From Planctomycetota bacterium (GTDB lineage Bacteria; Planctomycetota; SZUA-567; H5-PLA8), in contig JAKLKQ010000029.1 in assembly GCA_023150555.1 (NCBI GenBank), forward strand, positions 1 through 64,000: 64,000 bases of DNA, given 5' to 3'. Below are positions 17,155-26,200 of the stretch, in pieces. The notes under the pieces were generated by a model that did not search any database, was not told the origin of the DNA, and saw nothing but the letters and a program-made list of their open reading frames with translations. The translations under genes were made by a program, and so were the position numbers. Numbering within the stretch: the first letter of the stretch is position 1; each line of letters opens with the position of its first letter.

Positions 17155-18255
17155 CTACCGTCCGTATTTCTTCATGATCGCGTGCAGGCGTTCGGTGGGG
17201 AGGGCGCGCGCTACGCGCCCGTCCTTGCCGGTGGTGTCTTCGGCGGCGCAGAGCGCGTTGAGGATCGCCTCTTCGGTAGCCTCGGCGGTAGCTTCGAAGA
17301 GTATGCTCAGGTGCTCGTTCGGAAAGCTCTTGATCTCAAAGTTCTTTTCGCTGTGTTTGGTGATCGCGTTCCCGGTGGCGAAGGCGAGGAAGATGTCGCC
17401 GCTTCCGTTGAATCCGAATCCCCCGGTCTTGGCCAGCCCCACGGTGGCATGGCGGGCCATGCGCCTGCATTGAATCGGCAGCAGCGGCGCGTCGGTGGCG
17501 ACGACGATGATAATCGATCCGTCGGGGCGCCCCTTGTTCTCCTTGGGCGCTACGTCGCTGAAGATGGACTTTGCGGCGGGTATATCCTCGACGGGAATCT
17601 CCTTGCCGACGGGCACGCCGTTGATCCGCAGATGATGGCGCTGCCCGTAGTTGGCCTGCACCAGTACGCCAACGGTGTAGCGGCCGGGCGGCGTCTGTGC
17701 CACGCGCGACGACGTGCCGATGCCGGACTTGAATCCGTGGCAGTTCATGCCCGTGCCGCCGCCTACGCATCCTTCGGTGACCGGGCCGCCCTTCGCTGCG
17801 CCAAGCGCTTCGAAGACGTGTTCCTTCGTGACGTGGAAGGCGTTGATGTCGTTCAGCCCGCCGTCGAAGGTCTCTGCGACCACCGGCGCGACCCAGGTTT
17901 CCAGCAGGCCGTGCCTATGGCCCCATTCGACGATCGCGTCGCGCACCACGCCCACCTGGTGCGTGTTGGTGATACCCACCGGCGCCGTCAGCGTCCCGAA
18001 TTCATCCAGCCACGCCAGGCCGGTCATCTCGCCCGCGCCGTTGAAGCTGTGGTATCCGGCGTAGACGTGCTCGAGCCATTCCTTGCCGCCGCGCGGGCAG
18101 ATCACCGTCACGCCGGTACGCGCGACGCGCGGGCTGTCTTTCTTGATCGTCGCGTGCCCGACGGTCACGCCGGGGACATCGGTGATGGCGTTGCCTTCGC
18201 CGGCGGGAAAATCGCCGATGACGATGCCTAGGTCGCGCAGGCGGGGGCGGGGCAT
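17155..18255 (-). CDS. P1-family (S58, DmpA-like) aminopeptidase
   Basis: A 366-residue Ntn-hydrolase-like enzyme of family S58. These proteins cut themselves in front of a Ser that then becomes the N-terminal nucleophile, and remove N-terminal residues from small peptides or beta-/D-amino acid amides. The self-cleavage region is GGGTGMNCHGFKSGIGTSSR, with Ser182 or Ser183 as the new N-terminus. Other marks are RLRDLGIVIGDFPAGEGNAI, DVPGVTVGHATI, and VGITNTHQVGVVRDA. The start was placed at 18255, preceded by AGGAG; the frame opens farther upstream (18321), without a ribosome site. No signal peptide is seen, so it is likely cytoplasmic. Confidence 0.92.
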   Translation of the reverse strand: MPRPRLRDLGIVIGDFPAGEGNAITDVPGVTVGHATIKKDSPRVARTGVTVICPRGGKEWLEHVYAGYHSFNGAGEMTGLAWLDEFGTLTAPVGITNTHQVGVVRDAIVEWGHRHGLLETWVAPVVAETFDGGLNDINAFHVTKEHVFEALGAAKGGPVTEGCVGGGTGMNCHGFKSGIGTSSRVAQTPPGRYTVGVLVQANYGQRHHLRINGVPVGKEIPVEDIPAAKSIFSDVAPKENKGRPDGSIIIVVATDAPLLPIQCRRMARHATVGLAKTGGFGFNGSGDIFLAFATGNAITKHSEKNFEIKSFPNEHLSILFEATAEATEEAILNALCAAEDTTGKDGRVARALPTERLHAIMKKYGR

Positions 18256-18451
18256 GGGCGGGACTCCTAGCGGTTTGTGATTCGCAAAGACTTCTTTTAT
18301 ACCGAACCGCTCGCGGCACAAATGAAGGCGGCGCGAACCGGCCCTGGCTCATGCGCTTTTGCGCGGCTGGGTTTCGGTGCTGTGATTAAACCGGAAAGAG
18401 GTACAATGACTTTCGCGTATCGAATGCCGCGGGATTATCGGAGCCGCTGCG

Positions 18452-19183
18452 ATGTCCGGCCACAAACCCATTGACCCGCAGGAGCGCTTTCCCGGCGGCT
18501 GGGGCGTGATGACGCCCTGGACGATGCTCGTCGGCGACCAGACCCAGGCCGGGCAGCTCGAACATCTGTTGACGCTTTATTTGGAGCCCGTCCTGGGGTA
18601 CTACCGCGCCGAGGGCCTGAGCCCGGCGGACGCCGAGGACCTGACGCAGAGCCTGCTCATGGACTTCTTCCTGGTGAAGTCCAGTCACCGCAACGCCGAA
18701 CCGTCCAAGGGGCGCTTTCGCAATTACCTGCTGGCCGCCGCGCGCCACGCGCTGCTGGACTGGCGCAAGCACGGCAAGACGATCCGCCGCGGCGGGAACA
18801 AGAAGCGCTTCTCGCTCGAGGGCCTGAAGGACGGGGAGGTCGGTTGGGAGCCGGCGGCCGGCGCGACGCCCGAACAGGAGTTCGACCGGCGCTGGGCGAT
18901 GGCGACCTGGCGTGGCGCGCTGGAACTCTTCCGTTCGAAGCACGACGCGCAACTGGTGGAAGCCCTGGACCTCTTCTATGCGCACGGACAGCGCCTGAGC
19001 CAGCAGGAGGCGGCCGCACAACTGGGCATCAGCGTCGCTGCTTTCAACAGCCGGCTCTACAAGGCCCGCCAGCGGCTTTTCGCATGCCTTCGCGAGATCG
19101 TGCAGTCGACGGTCGAGGATCCGGATGACCTCGAGCGTGAGCTTGCCCAATTGCGCGACCTATTGGCGAATTCTGGGCTGTAA
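18452..19183 (+). CDS. ECF-type sigma-70 factor
   Basis: A 243-residue sigma factor with region 2 near residues 40-105 (AEDLTQSLLMDFFLVKSS, FRNYLLAAARHALLDWRKH) and region 4 near 160-220 (LSQQEAAAQLGISVAAFNSRLYKA). The long acidic linker between the regions and the C-terminal extension DDLERELAQLRDLL resemble the planctomycete ECF groups that are usually tied to Ser/Thr kinases instead of anti-sigma factors. No kinase is next to it; the nearest, at 23249-27241, is on the other strand. A small helical protein gene follows after 112 bases and could be its partner. A GGAG lies before the ATG. Confidence 0.9.
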   Translation: MSGHKPIDPQERFPGGWGVMTPWTMLVGDQTQAGQLEHLLTLYLEPVLGYYRAEGLSPADAEDLTQSLLMDFFLVKSSHRNAEPSKGRFRNYLLAAARHALLDWRKHGKTIRRGGNKKRFSLEGLKDGEVGWEPAAGATPEQEFDRRWAMATWRGALELFRSKHDAQLVEALDLFYAHGQRLSQQEAAAQLGISVAAFNSRLYKARQRLFACLREIVQSTVEDPDDLERELAQLRDLLANSGL

Positions 19184-19295
19184 CGCCTTTCCTGTAAGCA
19201 AGTAATGACATTGTTTCTTCTGGCGATATTCGCAAAGCGAAGGTAAAGTCCGTCTCTTATGTATCCGGGGAAGATTCGCAACTGGAGAGTTCATC

Positions 19296-19850
19296 GTGGG
19301 GCAACCTGGCAACGCCGCGGGGTCCTCGTCCAAGCTTCGCTGGAACGACCTCGTGCAGGACGTCTTCCAGAGCGGCATCCAGCCGCTCGACCCGGACTTG
19401 GAGTGGCCCGATCCGGATTACGCGGCGGCTGCGAAGCGCATCGGCGACGATTCCGAGACGCTCGACAAGCTCCGTCAACTCTGCGAAGACCTGGAGAGTG
19501 TCGTTACCCTGGCGCCGGGGCCGGGCTCGCTGCGCCGGGTCGCCGGTGTGCCGCTGGACGCGCTGCGCGCGATCGAGGGCCGCTGCTGGCGCGCGGCGCT
19601 GCTGGACGAAAAACTTTCCCGTACGACGTTGATCGGCATCCGCAATTACGCCGCCGCGCTGAAAAGCCGCCATATGGACGCCTGCACGCGCCGGGCCGGC
19701 GCGGTGATTCACGCCGTTGCCATCGCCAGGCTTGAGAAGTTGGGCGAATTCGAAGCCGATGCCCACCGCCGCGAGAAGCAGCGCCAGGAATGCCAGGCCC
19801 TGGCTCAAAAGCCTTACCTGCCCGCATGCCTTGCCGCCGTCCTGGCGTGA
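19296..19850 (+). CDS. Hypothetical helical protein downstream of the sigma factor
   Basis: A 184-residue frame starting with GTG, with GGAGAG ahead of it. I do not recognise the family. It has no signal peptide or membrane helix and is predicted by eye to be mostly helical, with a conserved-looking core LDKLRQLCEDLESVV and a basic, Gln-rich end. Codon use is like that of its neighbours, and the same-strand place right after the sigma gene suggests a linked function, possibly control of that sigma factor. The overlapping opposite-strand frame is a shadow of the downstream enolase-family gene. Confidence 0.55.
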   Translation: MGQPGNAAGSSSKLRWNDLVQDVFQSGIQPLDPDLEWPDPDYAAAAKRIGDDSETLDKLRQLCEDLESVVTLAPGPGSLRRVAGVPLDALRAIEGRCWRAALLDEKLSRTTLIGIRNYAAALKSRHMDACTRRAGAVIHAVAIARLEKLGEFEADAHRREKQRQECQALAQKPYLPACLAAVLA

Positions 19851-19888
19851 CCGGGAAGTCCCGCAGGCGAAGCATTCGCTACAGATCG

Positions 19889-21154
19889 TCAGAGTTTCGA
19901 GCCGAGTCCGATCGCGAACGCGTCGGGAATGCGGTGGGTGCCGTCGCGAGGCTCGATGAGTTTCTGCAGTCGGGGCAGCCACGACGCATTCGCCGCTGGC
20001 GTGTACTGCGGGCTGTTTAGCTCGACCCCGTTGATCGACGGCAGGTGCGCGGCCAGCAGCGCCGAGTGGATCGCCGAAAAACCCGGATTGGTGAGATCCT
20101 GCACGGAAAGCTTCATGCCGCGGGCATGCGCCCAAGCGGCCGCCGCCAGCACGAAGCTGTGCCCTTTGCACGTCTTCAGCGCCAAGCCGCTCCAACCCTG
20201 CGCCGCCGCCTCTTCCAGCAGGTCCAGCGACGTCAGGCCCTCGTCGAGCATCACCGGCTTGAATTTCGTCACCGCGCGCCAGTCGTGCCGGTGCTTGCGG
20301 ATGTCGCGTCCCGTGGGCTGTTCGAGATACAGCAGCGAACCGAAGGCGTCGCGGTCGATGGCGCGCAGGCGGCCCAGGTAATCGAGCACGTGCTCGGCAT
20401 CGGGGTTGGCCTCGTTGCTGTCGGCGCTCAGGCGGGGCGCCGGCACGCCCGCCGACTTGGCCGCGCGATAGACCGCGACCGTGCGTTCGACGTCCTCCGC
20501 GTTGCTGCGCGCCAGCAGCTTGAGCTTGAAGCAGCGGTAGCCGCGTTCCTTGATCCACGGCACCAGGTCGCGCGCAAGATCGTCCTTCGCGCCGACAATC
20601 ACCCAGGCGTCCAGCGCCGAATGCGGCGGCTGCCGGAACAACTCGCGGATCGCGCGGCAGGCGCGGCCCTCCTGCCCGCCGAAGTGGCGGTCGGCCGACG
20701 GCGCGGGGTGCGGCTGCTCGTAGAATTTGAACGCGGACAGGCCCAGGGCGTGGCCGGCGGCGTCGTGGATCGCGGCGTCGAAGGGGCTGGCGCACATTGC
20801 TCGTGCCAGCGGCGGCGGGTCGTCGCCGTGGCAGAAGGCGTCGTGCAGGCGCAGGCCCAACTCGAGCGGGTGGGCCGGTTCTCCGCAGAAACGCTTCAGG
20901 TTCGTGCTGATGTGTTCGCAGTGTTGGCGCAGCAGCGAGTCCTTGACGTCGTGGGTGAAGCTGGCGTCGGGCCAGGCCCACAGGTCGCTTAGGTAGATCG
21001 AGCCCCGGCCCATGGCGCGGGTCTCGCCGGCCTTGACGACGACGTTGACCTGGGCCTCGGTGATGACCTCGATGGTCCCGCTGCTCAGTTGCAGGGGTTT
21101 GACGAAGGGGCGGGTGATGAAGGCGACTTCGCTGCCCAGGATCTCGACGCGCAT
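19889..21154 (-). CDS. Enolase-superfamily (mandelate racemase/muconate lactonizing-like) enzyme
   Basis: The protein is 421 residues. The barrel carries the expected catalytic set: FKLKL (Lys210 and Lys212 as KxK base), metal ligands Asp245 in SADSNEA, Glu278 in LEQP and Asp304 in LDEG, and Lys327 in LKTCK on the other face. This pattern marks the muconate lactonizing subgroup, which includes acid-sugar dehydratases, dipeptide epimerases and o-succinylbenzoate synthase. The substrate is unknown; the lone setting gives no pathway. The start was taken at 21154 (MRVEILGSEV), where the N-terminal capping domain begins; the longer frame from 21265 would run through unrelated sequence. Confidence 0.9.
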   Translation of the reverse strand: MRVEILGSEVAFITRPFVKPLQLSSGTIEVITEAQVNVVVKAGETRAMGRGSIYLSDLWAWPDASFTHDVKDSLLRQHCEHISTNLKRFCGEPAHPLELGLRLHDAFCHGDDPPPLARAMCASPFDAAIHDAAGHALGLSAFKFYEQPHPAPSADRHFGGQEGRACRAIRELFRQPPHSALDAWVIVGAKDDLARDLVPWIKERGYRCFKLKLLARSNAEDVERTVAVYRAAKSAGVPAPRLSADSNEANPDAEHVLDYLGRLRAIDRDAFGSLLYLEQPTGRDIRKHRHDWRAVTKFKPVMLDEGLTSLDLLEEAAAQGWSGLALKTCKGHSFVLAAAAWAHARGMKLSVQDLTNPGFSAIHSALLAAHLPSINGVELNSPQYTPAANASWLPRLQKLIEPRDGTHRIPDAFAIGLGSKL

Positions 21155-21293
21155 GGGGGCGTTATAGCCGGGCGGGACGGGCCTCAACCACTGCCTTTTG
21201 TGGCCGCGGATTCGCCGCTCTCCGCTTGACAGGTCGGAACATTTGCCCAAAATGCGTTGCTTCAAGGCGTTGGCAGGTGTGCCTCCCTACCGT

Positions 21294-21368
21294 TCCCCGG
21301 TAGCTCAATGGTAGAGCATGCGGCTGTTAACCGCAGGGTTGTAGGTTCGAGTCCTACCCGGGGAGCCA
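21294..21368 (+). tRNA. tRNA-Asn (anticodon GTT)
   Basis: A complete cloverleaf can be folded by hand: acceptor stem TCCCCGG/CCGGGGA, D stem GCTC/GAGC, anticodon stem TGCGG/CCGCA with loop CTGTTAA and anticodon GTT at 21326-21328, and T arm GTAGG-TTCGAGT-CCTAC. The discriminator is G and the 3' CCA is encoded in the DNA. It sits in the gap between two genes read away from it on the minus strand and has no tRNA neighbours. Confidence 0.97.
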
Positions 21369-21414
21369 TTTTCCAAGTGCCATTTCGCTCGGTCCGGCAG
21401 TCTGTTTCGCGCCC

Positions 21415-22158
21415 TTAATTCTTCTCTCGTTTGAGCAGGTAGACCAGGCCCGAACGGCCTTCGCCCACGTTGATGTCGTGGATGCTGGCGATCGTCCATC
21501 CGTCGGCCAGCTTGCGGTTGAGTTCGTCGCGGCTGCGGATGAGATGGGTGAAGGGTCGCCAGCCGTGATACGTGGTCAGCCCGGCGGCGTAGCCCTGGGC
21601 CCGGGCACGCGCATCGAAGATGCGTTGCCATCCGGCGAGGTCGCTGCGCAGAACGTCGGGCAGGGGATCGAGCAGGAAGTTCTCCACGAGGCACGGCCCC
21701 TTGACCGCGACGTACGAATAGACCCTTCCGTCGCCTTCCCCCTGAATCGCCCAGGTTGGCCAGCCGCCCGGCAGGCCGTCGTGGTCATGGGCCTGGTTGA
21801 ATACGGTCCGATGGAAATGGTCGCGGTCCACGTACGCATTCCAGGGATGCGGCCACAACGCTTTGTGCGTCGCGGTGCCGCGCTGGAAAGAACCGGCCGC
21901 CAGGCAGGCGACCTCCACTTTGGGGCTGTGCTCGCTGCCGCAGGGCCGGAAGGTGGGGAAGGCCGCCTCCTGCCGGGCCAAGGCCCAGGCGTCGGCGGCG
22001 CGAAAGAGCGCGATGGGGTCGGTGGTATCGACGTCGTTCAACTCGCGCGGAGACAGTTCCCGCAACGAGACGGCGTTCTTGCTGAAGAGCATCCCGTGCA
22101 GGTGTCCGATCTGCTTGGTATCGCCTTCCAGGATAAAGATCTCTTGCTGCTGCGCCAT
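21415..22158 (-). CDS. Hypothetical protein, 247 residues
   Basis: I do not recognise this protein. It has an excellent AAGGAGGGG ribosome site and typical codon use, so it is almost surely real. There is no signal peptide or membrane segment. The front, EIFILEGDTKQIGHLHGMLF, and the middle, with many His, Trp and Asp residues (HPWNAYVDRDHFHRTVFN and QAHDHDGLPGGWPTW), could hold a metal site. The final segment WTIASIHDINVGEGRSGLVY reads like a beta-rich closing unit. It ends 46 bases from the tRNA-Asn. No functional link to neighbours is evident. Confidence 0.75.
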   Translation of the reverse strand: MAQQQEIFILEGDTKQIGHLHGMLFSKNAVSLRELSPRELNDVDTTDPIALFRAADAWALARQEAAFPTFRPCGSEHSPKVEVACLAAGSFQRGTATHKALWPHPWNAYVDRDHFHRTVFNQAHDHDGLPGGWPTWAIQGEGDGRVYSYVAVKGPCLVENFLLDPLPDVLRSDLAGWQRIFDARARAQGYAAGLTTYHGWRPFTHLIRSRDELNRKLADGWTIASIHDINVGEGRSGLVYLLKREKN

Positions 22159-22283
22159 GGCCCCTCCTTTTGCATATAGCTTAAGGAGTATACTCAGGCT
22201 CTTTTAGGCACACAATCTTTCCTGGCTGCGCACGTGTGACGCACGCACAGGTTCCCTGGCCGTTTGGCGGGGCGGGTTCTATG

Positions 22284-23117
22284 TTACTTTTTGCCGGGTA
22301 TAGACTTTTCCTTGGCCTGCCATTCGGCGCGGCGCTTCTGGCGCGGGGTCTCGTTGACCTCCTGCCAGGGGAAGCGCCGGGGCTCCGTGCGCGGCTTAGC
22401 CGGAAGGCCGAAGCCGAAGATCAGCGCGCGGCGCGCGCCGTCGCTGCGGTTGGGGCCCGCGTAGTGCAGGGTGCTGTTGCGGTGGAAGGTCGCTCCTCCG
22501 GCGGGGATGGGGCAGGGCACCGCGCCCGCGGTGTGCTTCTCGAAGTCGTCGAGTTCCAGGCCGTGCACGCGCGGGTCGTTGTTGATGCGGTGGTGCGGCA
22601 GGATCGCCAGCCGGTGGCTGCCCGGGACGAACCACAGGCAACCGTTCTCGACCGTCGCGTCCTGGAACGGAATCCAGACGCTCAGCGAACAGTATTCCTT
22701 CGAGGGATCCCAGTAGGCCTCGTCCTGGTGCCAGGGCGTCGGCGCGCCGTAGCCGGCGGGCTTCAGGATTGCGTGGCTGCCGCCGCCGTCGCATTCGGGG
22801 CCCAGCAGCTGCTTCGCGATCGCCCGCGCGTTGACGCGCGCCTGGATCTCGCCCAACTCCGGCGCGTGCTTTAGCGGGTTGAGGATCTGCGGCAGCACCG
22901 CCGGCTTGCCCTCTTCGTCGCTGCCGCCCAGATCGAACTGGCCGCCTTCCTCGCGCCCGGCACGCTGCGCGAAGATGCGGTCGTAGACCGCCTGCAATGC
23001 GCGCACTTCCTCCGGCGTGGTGATCGATTCGACGGTCAGGTAGCCGTTCTCGCGAAAGAAGGCGATCTGCTCGGGCGTGACGGTGACGGTGGGAGCGCGG
23101 TCTATGGCGGCGGGCAT
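22284..23117 (-). CDS. Phytanoyl-CoA dioxygenase (PhyH)-family Fe(II)/2-oxoglutarate oxygenase
   Basis: A 277-residue oxygenase with the double-stranded beta-helix core. The iron ligands are His130 and Asp132 in PWHQDEAYW and distal His218 in STLHYAGPN, and an Arg at 229/230 would bind 2-oxoglutarate. Other family marks are FFRENGYLTVESITTPEEV at the N-terminus and GCLWFVPGSHR in the middle. Members hydroxylate very diverse small molecules, so the substrate is open; in planctomycete-like genomes these enzymes are abundant and mostly uncharacterised. The start at 23117 follows a GGAG; a frame open upstream to 24005 only mirrors the kinase gene and is rejected. Confidence 0.92.
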   Translation of the reverse strand: MPAAIDRAPTVTVTPEQIAFFRENGYLTVESITTPEEVRALQAVYDRIFAQRAGREEGGQFDLGGSDEEGKPAVLPQILNPLKHAPELGEIQARVNARAIAKQLLGPECDGGGSHAILKPAGYGAPTPWHQDEAYWDPSKEYCSLSVWIPFQDATVENGCLWFVPGSHRLAILPHHRINNDPRVHGLELDDFEKHTAGAVPCPIPAGGATFHRNSTLHYAGPNRSDGARRALIFGFGLPAKPRTEPRRFPWQEVNETPRQKRRAEWQAKEKSIPGKK

Positions 23118-23248
23118 GAGTGTCTCCAGAAGGGCCGGGCCTGCGGCGACTCGAACCAGCCGCGGCAACGCTATGGGGATATACACGCGCGGATGCCGGA
23201 GCGCGTGCATGGGTGGAGATCGTAGAATGGTGTACGCCGCAGGTGGGA

Positions 23249-26200
23249 CTACTTGCCTTCCTGCTTCTGCTTCGCGAGCGCTTCCTTCAGCCAGGCCGGG
23301 TCGAGCGTCCCCAGGACGCTGACTTCGCGGTAGAGCTGGTCGGAGGTCTTGGTCAGCGCCCAGCGGTTGTACGTCGCGGGGTCCAGGGGCTCGGGGTCGG
23401 TCCATTTCAGCACGATCTGGTTCTCGCATTGGAACAGCCAGGTGGCGCCGTCGGCGGTGGTGATGTCCGTCACCACGCCCGCCGGGCGCTTGGGCAGCGT
23501 GTAGTCGGTGTCGTCGGCCTGCCGCCCCAGGCGTGTGAGATACAGGCGGTGGTTCTGTCCGAGCTGCATGACCATGCCGGCGGTGAAGAAGTCGTGCGGC
23601 TTTGCCGGCGGCTCGGGGTGCGCGAGGTAAAGGCGGACCAGGTCGTTGGTCTGGCAGCGTACGGTCAGCGTCAGCGGCGGGCGCCAACCGGCCTTGTGGA
23701 ACACGCACGCCTGGTTCACGGCCTGCAGGTCCAGGGCGTTGTTTCGGATCACCGGCTTGGCCCCGGCGAGGGCGACGAAGTCCTGCACCTGGTCCGCGTT
23801 CGAGAAATCGTAGCTGATGCGGTAACGGCCCTTGCCTTTGGCCTCGACTTTGCCCTTGAACAGCGCCGCCACGGCTTTGGCGTCCTCGTCCACGACCGGG
23901 CCGTCGGCAACGCCCTTGCGCGCGGCGATGATCGCGCGGCGCTTGGCGGCCAGCCATTCGGCGTCGAGTTTGCCTTTGATGCGCAGGTTGTCGAACCACG
24001 CCCACTCCCAGGTCTGCAGGCTGACGTAGCGCGTGTCGAGCGCCACCTCGGCCCCGTAGATCAAGGCATCCTTGTCGCCGTTGAGCTTGCCGGTAAAGAG
24101 CTTGCCGTCGCGCGCGACCAGCACCGTGTTGGGCTTGCCGGTCAGCAGCCTGGCCTTGGTCTTCTGTAATACCGTGTCGGTCGGGTCGACCAGCTCCGAA
24201 CCGAGGTTCTTCGTGCGGCCGAAACGGAAGCTGTAGCCGCCCAGCGTGTCGGCCTTGATCTCCGGGCCGATCAGGCAGTTCAGGTCCATCGGCGCTTCGC
24301 CTTCGAAGCCCACGGCCAGCGTGTCGCCGGCGAAGCGCAGCTGCAGCCAGATTTGCCCGTCGTTGGGCGGGTTCTTGGCCTGCAGGCGACCGTCGGCGAT
24401 GGCCCAGTTGCCTTTGACGATGGTGAAGTCCGTGAGCTGCGCGGGGTCGGAGAAGTCGTATTGAATCTCGACCTCGCCGTTGCCGGCGTCCTTGATCTTG
24501 CCCTTGCAGATCTCCGAGAGCGGCACGGACTGCGCTTCCATGTCCAGCACCGCGGCGTCGACGACCGCGCCCAGTTCGGCGATGCGTTCGGCGTGCTTCT
24601 TGGCGAATTCGGAATCCTTCAGCGGATCGGAGCGCAGTTGGGCCAGCGCGTCCTGCGCGCGGGTCCAGGCCTTCGTCTTAACGTGCGCGTCGAGTTCGCT
24701 CAGGCGCGCGGCGGCGGTGGCTTCCGCGGCGCCGTGTTCCAGCACGTCCAGCAGGCCGGTCCAGACGGAAACCTTTTTCGCCAGGGCCTCGCCGCCCTTC
24801 TCGGCCGATTTGCCGAGCAGCACCTTCGATTGGGCGGGTTCGCCGGCCAGAGCCAACAGCCCCGCGACGGCCAGGCTGCGCTCGGGCGCCAGCTTCTGGA
24901 CCAGTTCTGCGTCGATGATCTTGTCCACCTCGGGCGTGTGCAGTCCGCTGAGGCCCAGCAGCTCCGCGTTGGTCATGCCGGCGGCGCTCTTGTCCGTGCG
25001 GTGATTGATCCCGACGGTGGCGTAGTGGAGCCGGCCGTCAGCGAGCTTGTAGTACACGTTCTGCGCGCCGGTGTAGCTCAGGCCCGTCTTGCCAGCCTGC
25101 TCCAGGCGCCGCGCAATCAGCGCGTGAAGTTCTTTCAGCGCCAGCAGGGCCTCGCCGACTGCGTCGACGGTCCCGGCGCGCGCGGCCAGCACCTCGTCGG
25201 TGCGCGCGGCCAGGACGGCCTGCTTCGCGTCGTCCCATTTGTGGGCGATGACGAGTTTCTGGATCGACTCCAGGAATCCGCGCACGCGTTCGGCGGAGGC
25301 CAGTTCCGCGGCGGCCCGATCGGCTTCCAGCAACGCCTCCAGCGCCACGATGCGCTGTGCAGCGGCTTCCGCGGTCTCCTTGAACTTGAACGCGGCGGCC
25401 TCGCGGAAGGCTGCCAGCGCTTCGGTGCGGCGTCCCGCCGCGTTCTGATCGTCGGCGGCATTGAGCAACTTCTCGCCTTCGGCGCGCGCTCGATCGCGGA
25501 TGCGCGCCGCTGCCTCGGCCAGCTTGCCCTGCGTCTGCTCGTGGTAGAGCTTGGGGTCGAACTTCGCGAATTGAGCCAGCGCGCTGTCGTAGTCGCCGCC
25601 CCGCGCGGTCTCCTCGATACCCGCGATGAACTTCGCCAACGCCGCGTCGGCTGCCGCCCGGCGCTTCTGTCCGATCGCGTCGAGCCGCTTGCGCGCGGTG
25701 TCTTCCTCGGTGCCGCCGTCGGCCGCGTCGAGCACCGCCTTCCAGGCGGCCTCGATCCGTTCGAAGTCCTCCGGCGCGTCGCGGTCCAGCGCAGAAGCGG
25801 CCTTGGCGAGCTTCACGGCCTCGGCGCGCCGCAGTTCCTCCGGCGTGGGCCCGGGCGGCGGCTTGGGCGGTTCGGGCTTGTCGGGCGGCTTCGAGGCGAT
25901 CTCGGTCTTCTCCGGCGCCGGCCCGGTCGGTGTGCGGTCCCCGTCGGAACGCTTCGGCGATTCGCTCCCGCCCGAGAAAACGAAGATCAGGAGCCCGACC
26001 AGCAGCACGCCACCGCCGATCGCAACCGGCACGACCGGGAACGGTTTGGCCGGCGCGTCCTCGAGTTTCGCGGAGGCCGCGCGCACGCGCACGGGTTTCT
26101 GGCCCTGCGTGCCCGCGCGGCGGCGCTGAACGACCGTCACGTGTTCGGGACGCTGGCCTTTCGCGATCCGCTCCAGGTCCTCCGCGAGCGCATTGGCCGA

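Noticed and set aside
22284-24005. Longer version of the PhyH gene (573 codons)
   Set aside because: The extra part overlaps the kinase gene on the same strand in another frame, while a good ribosome site precedes the ATG at 23117.
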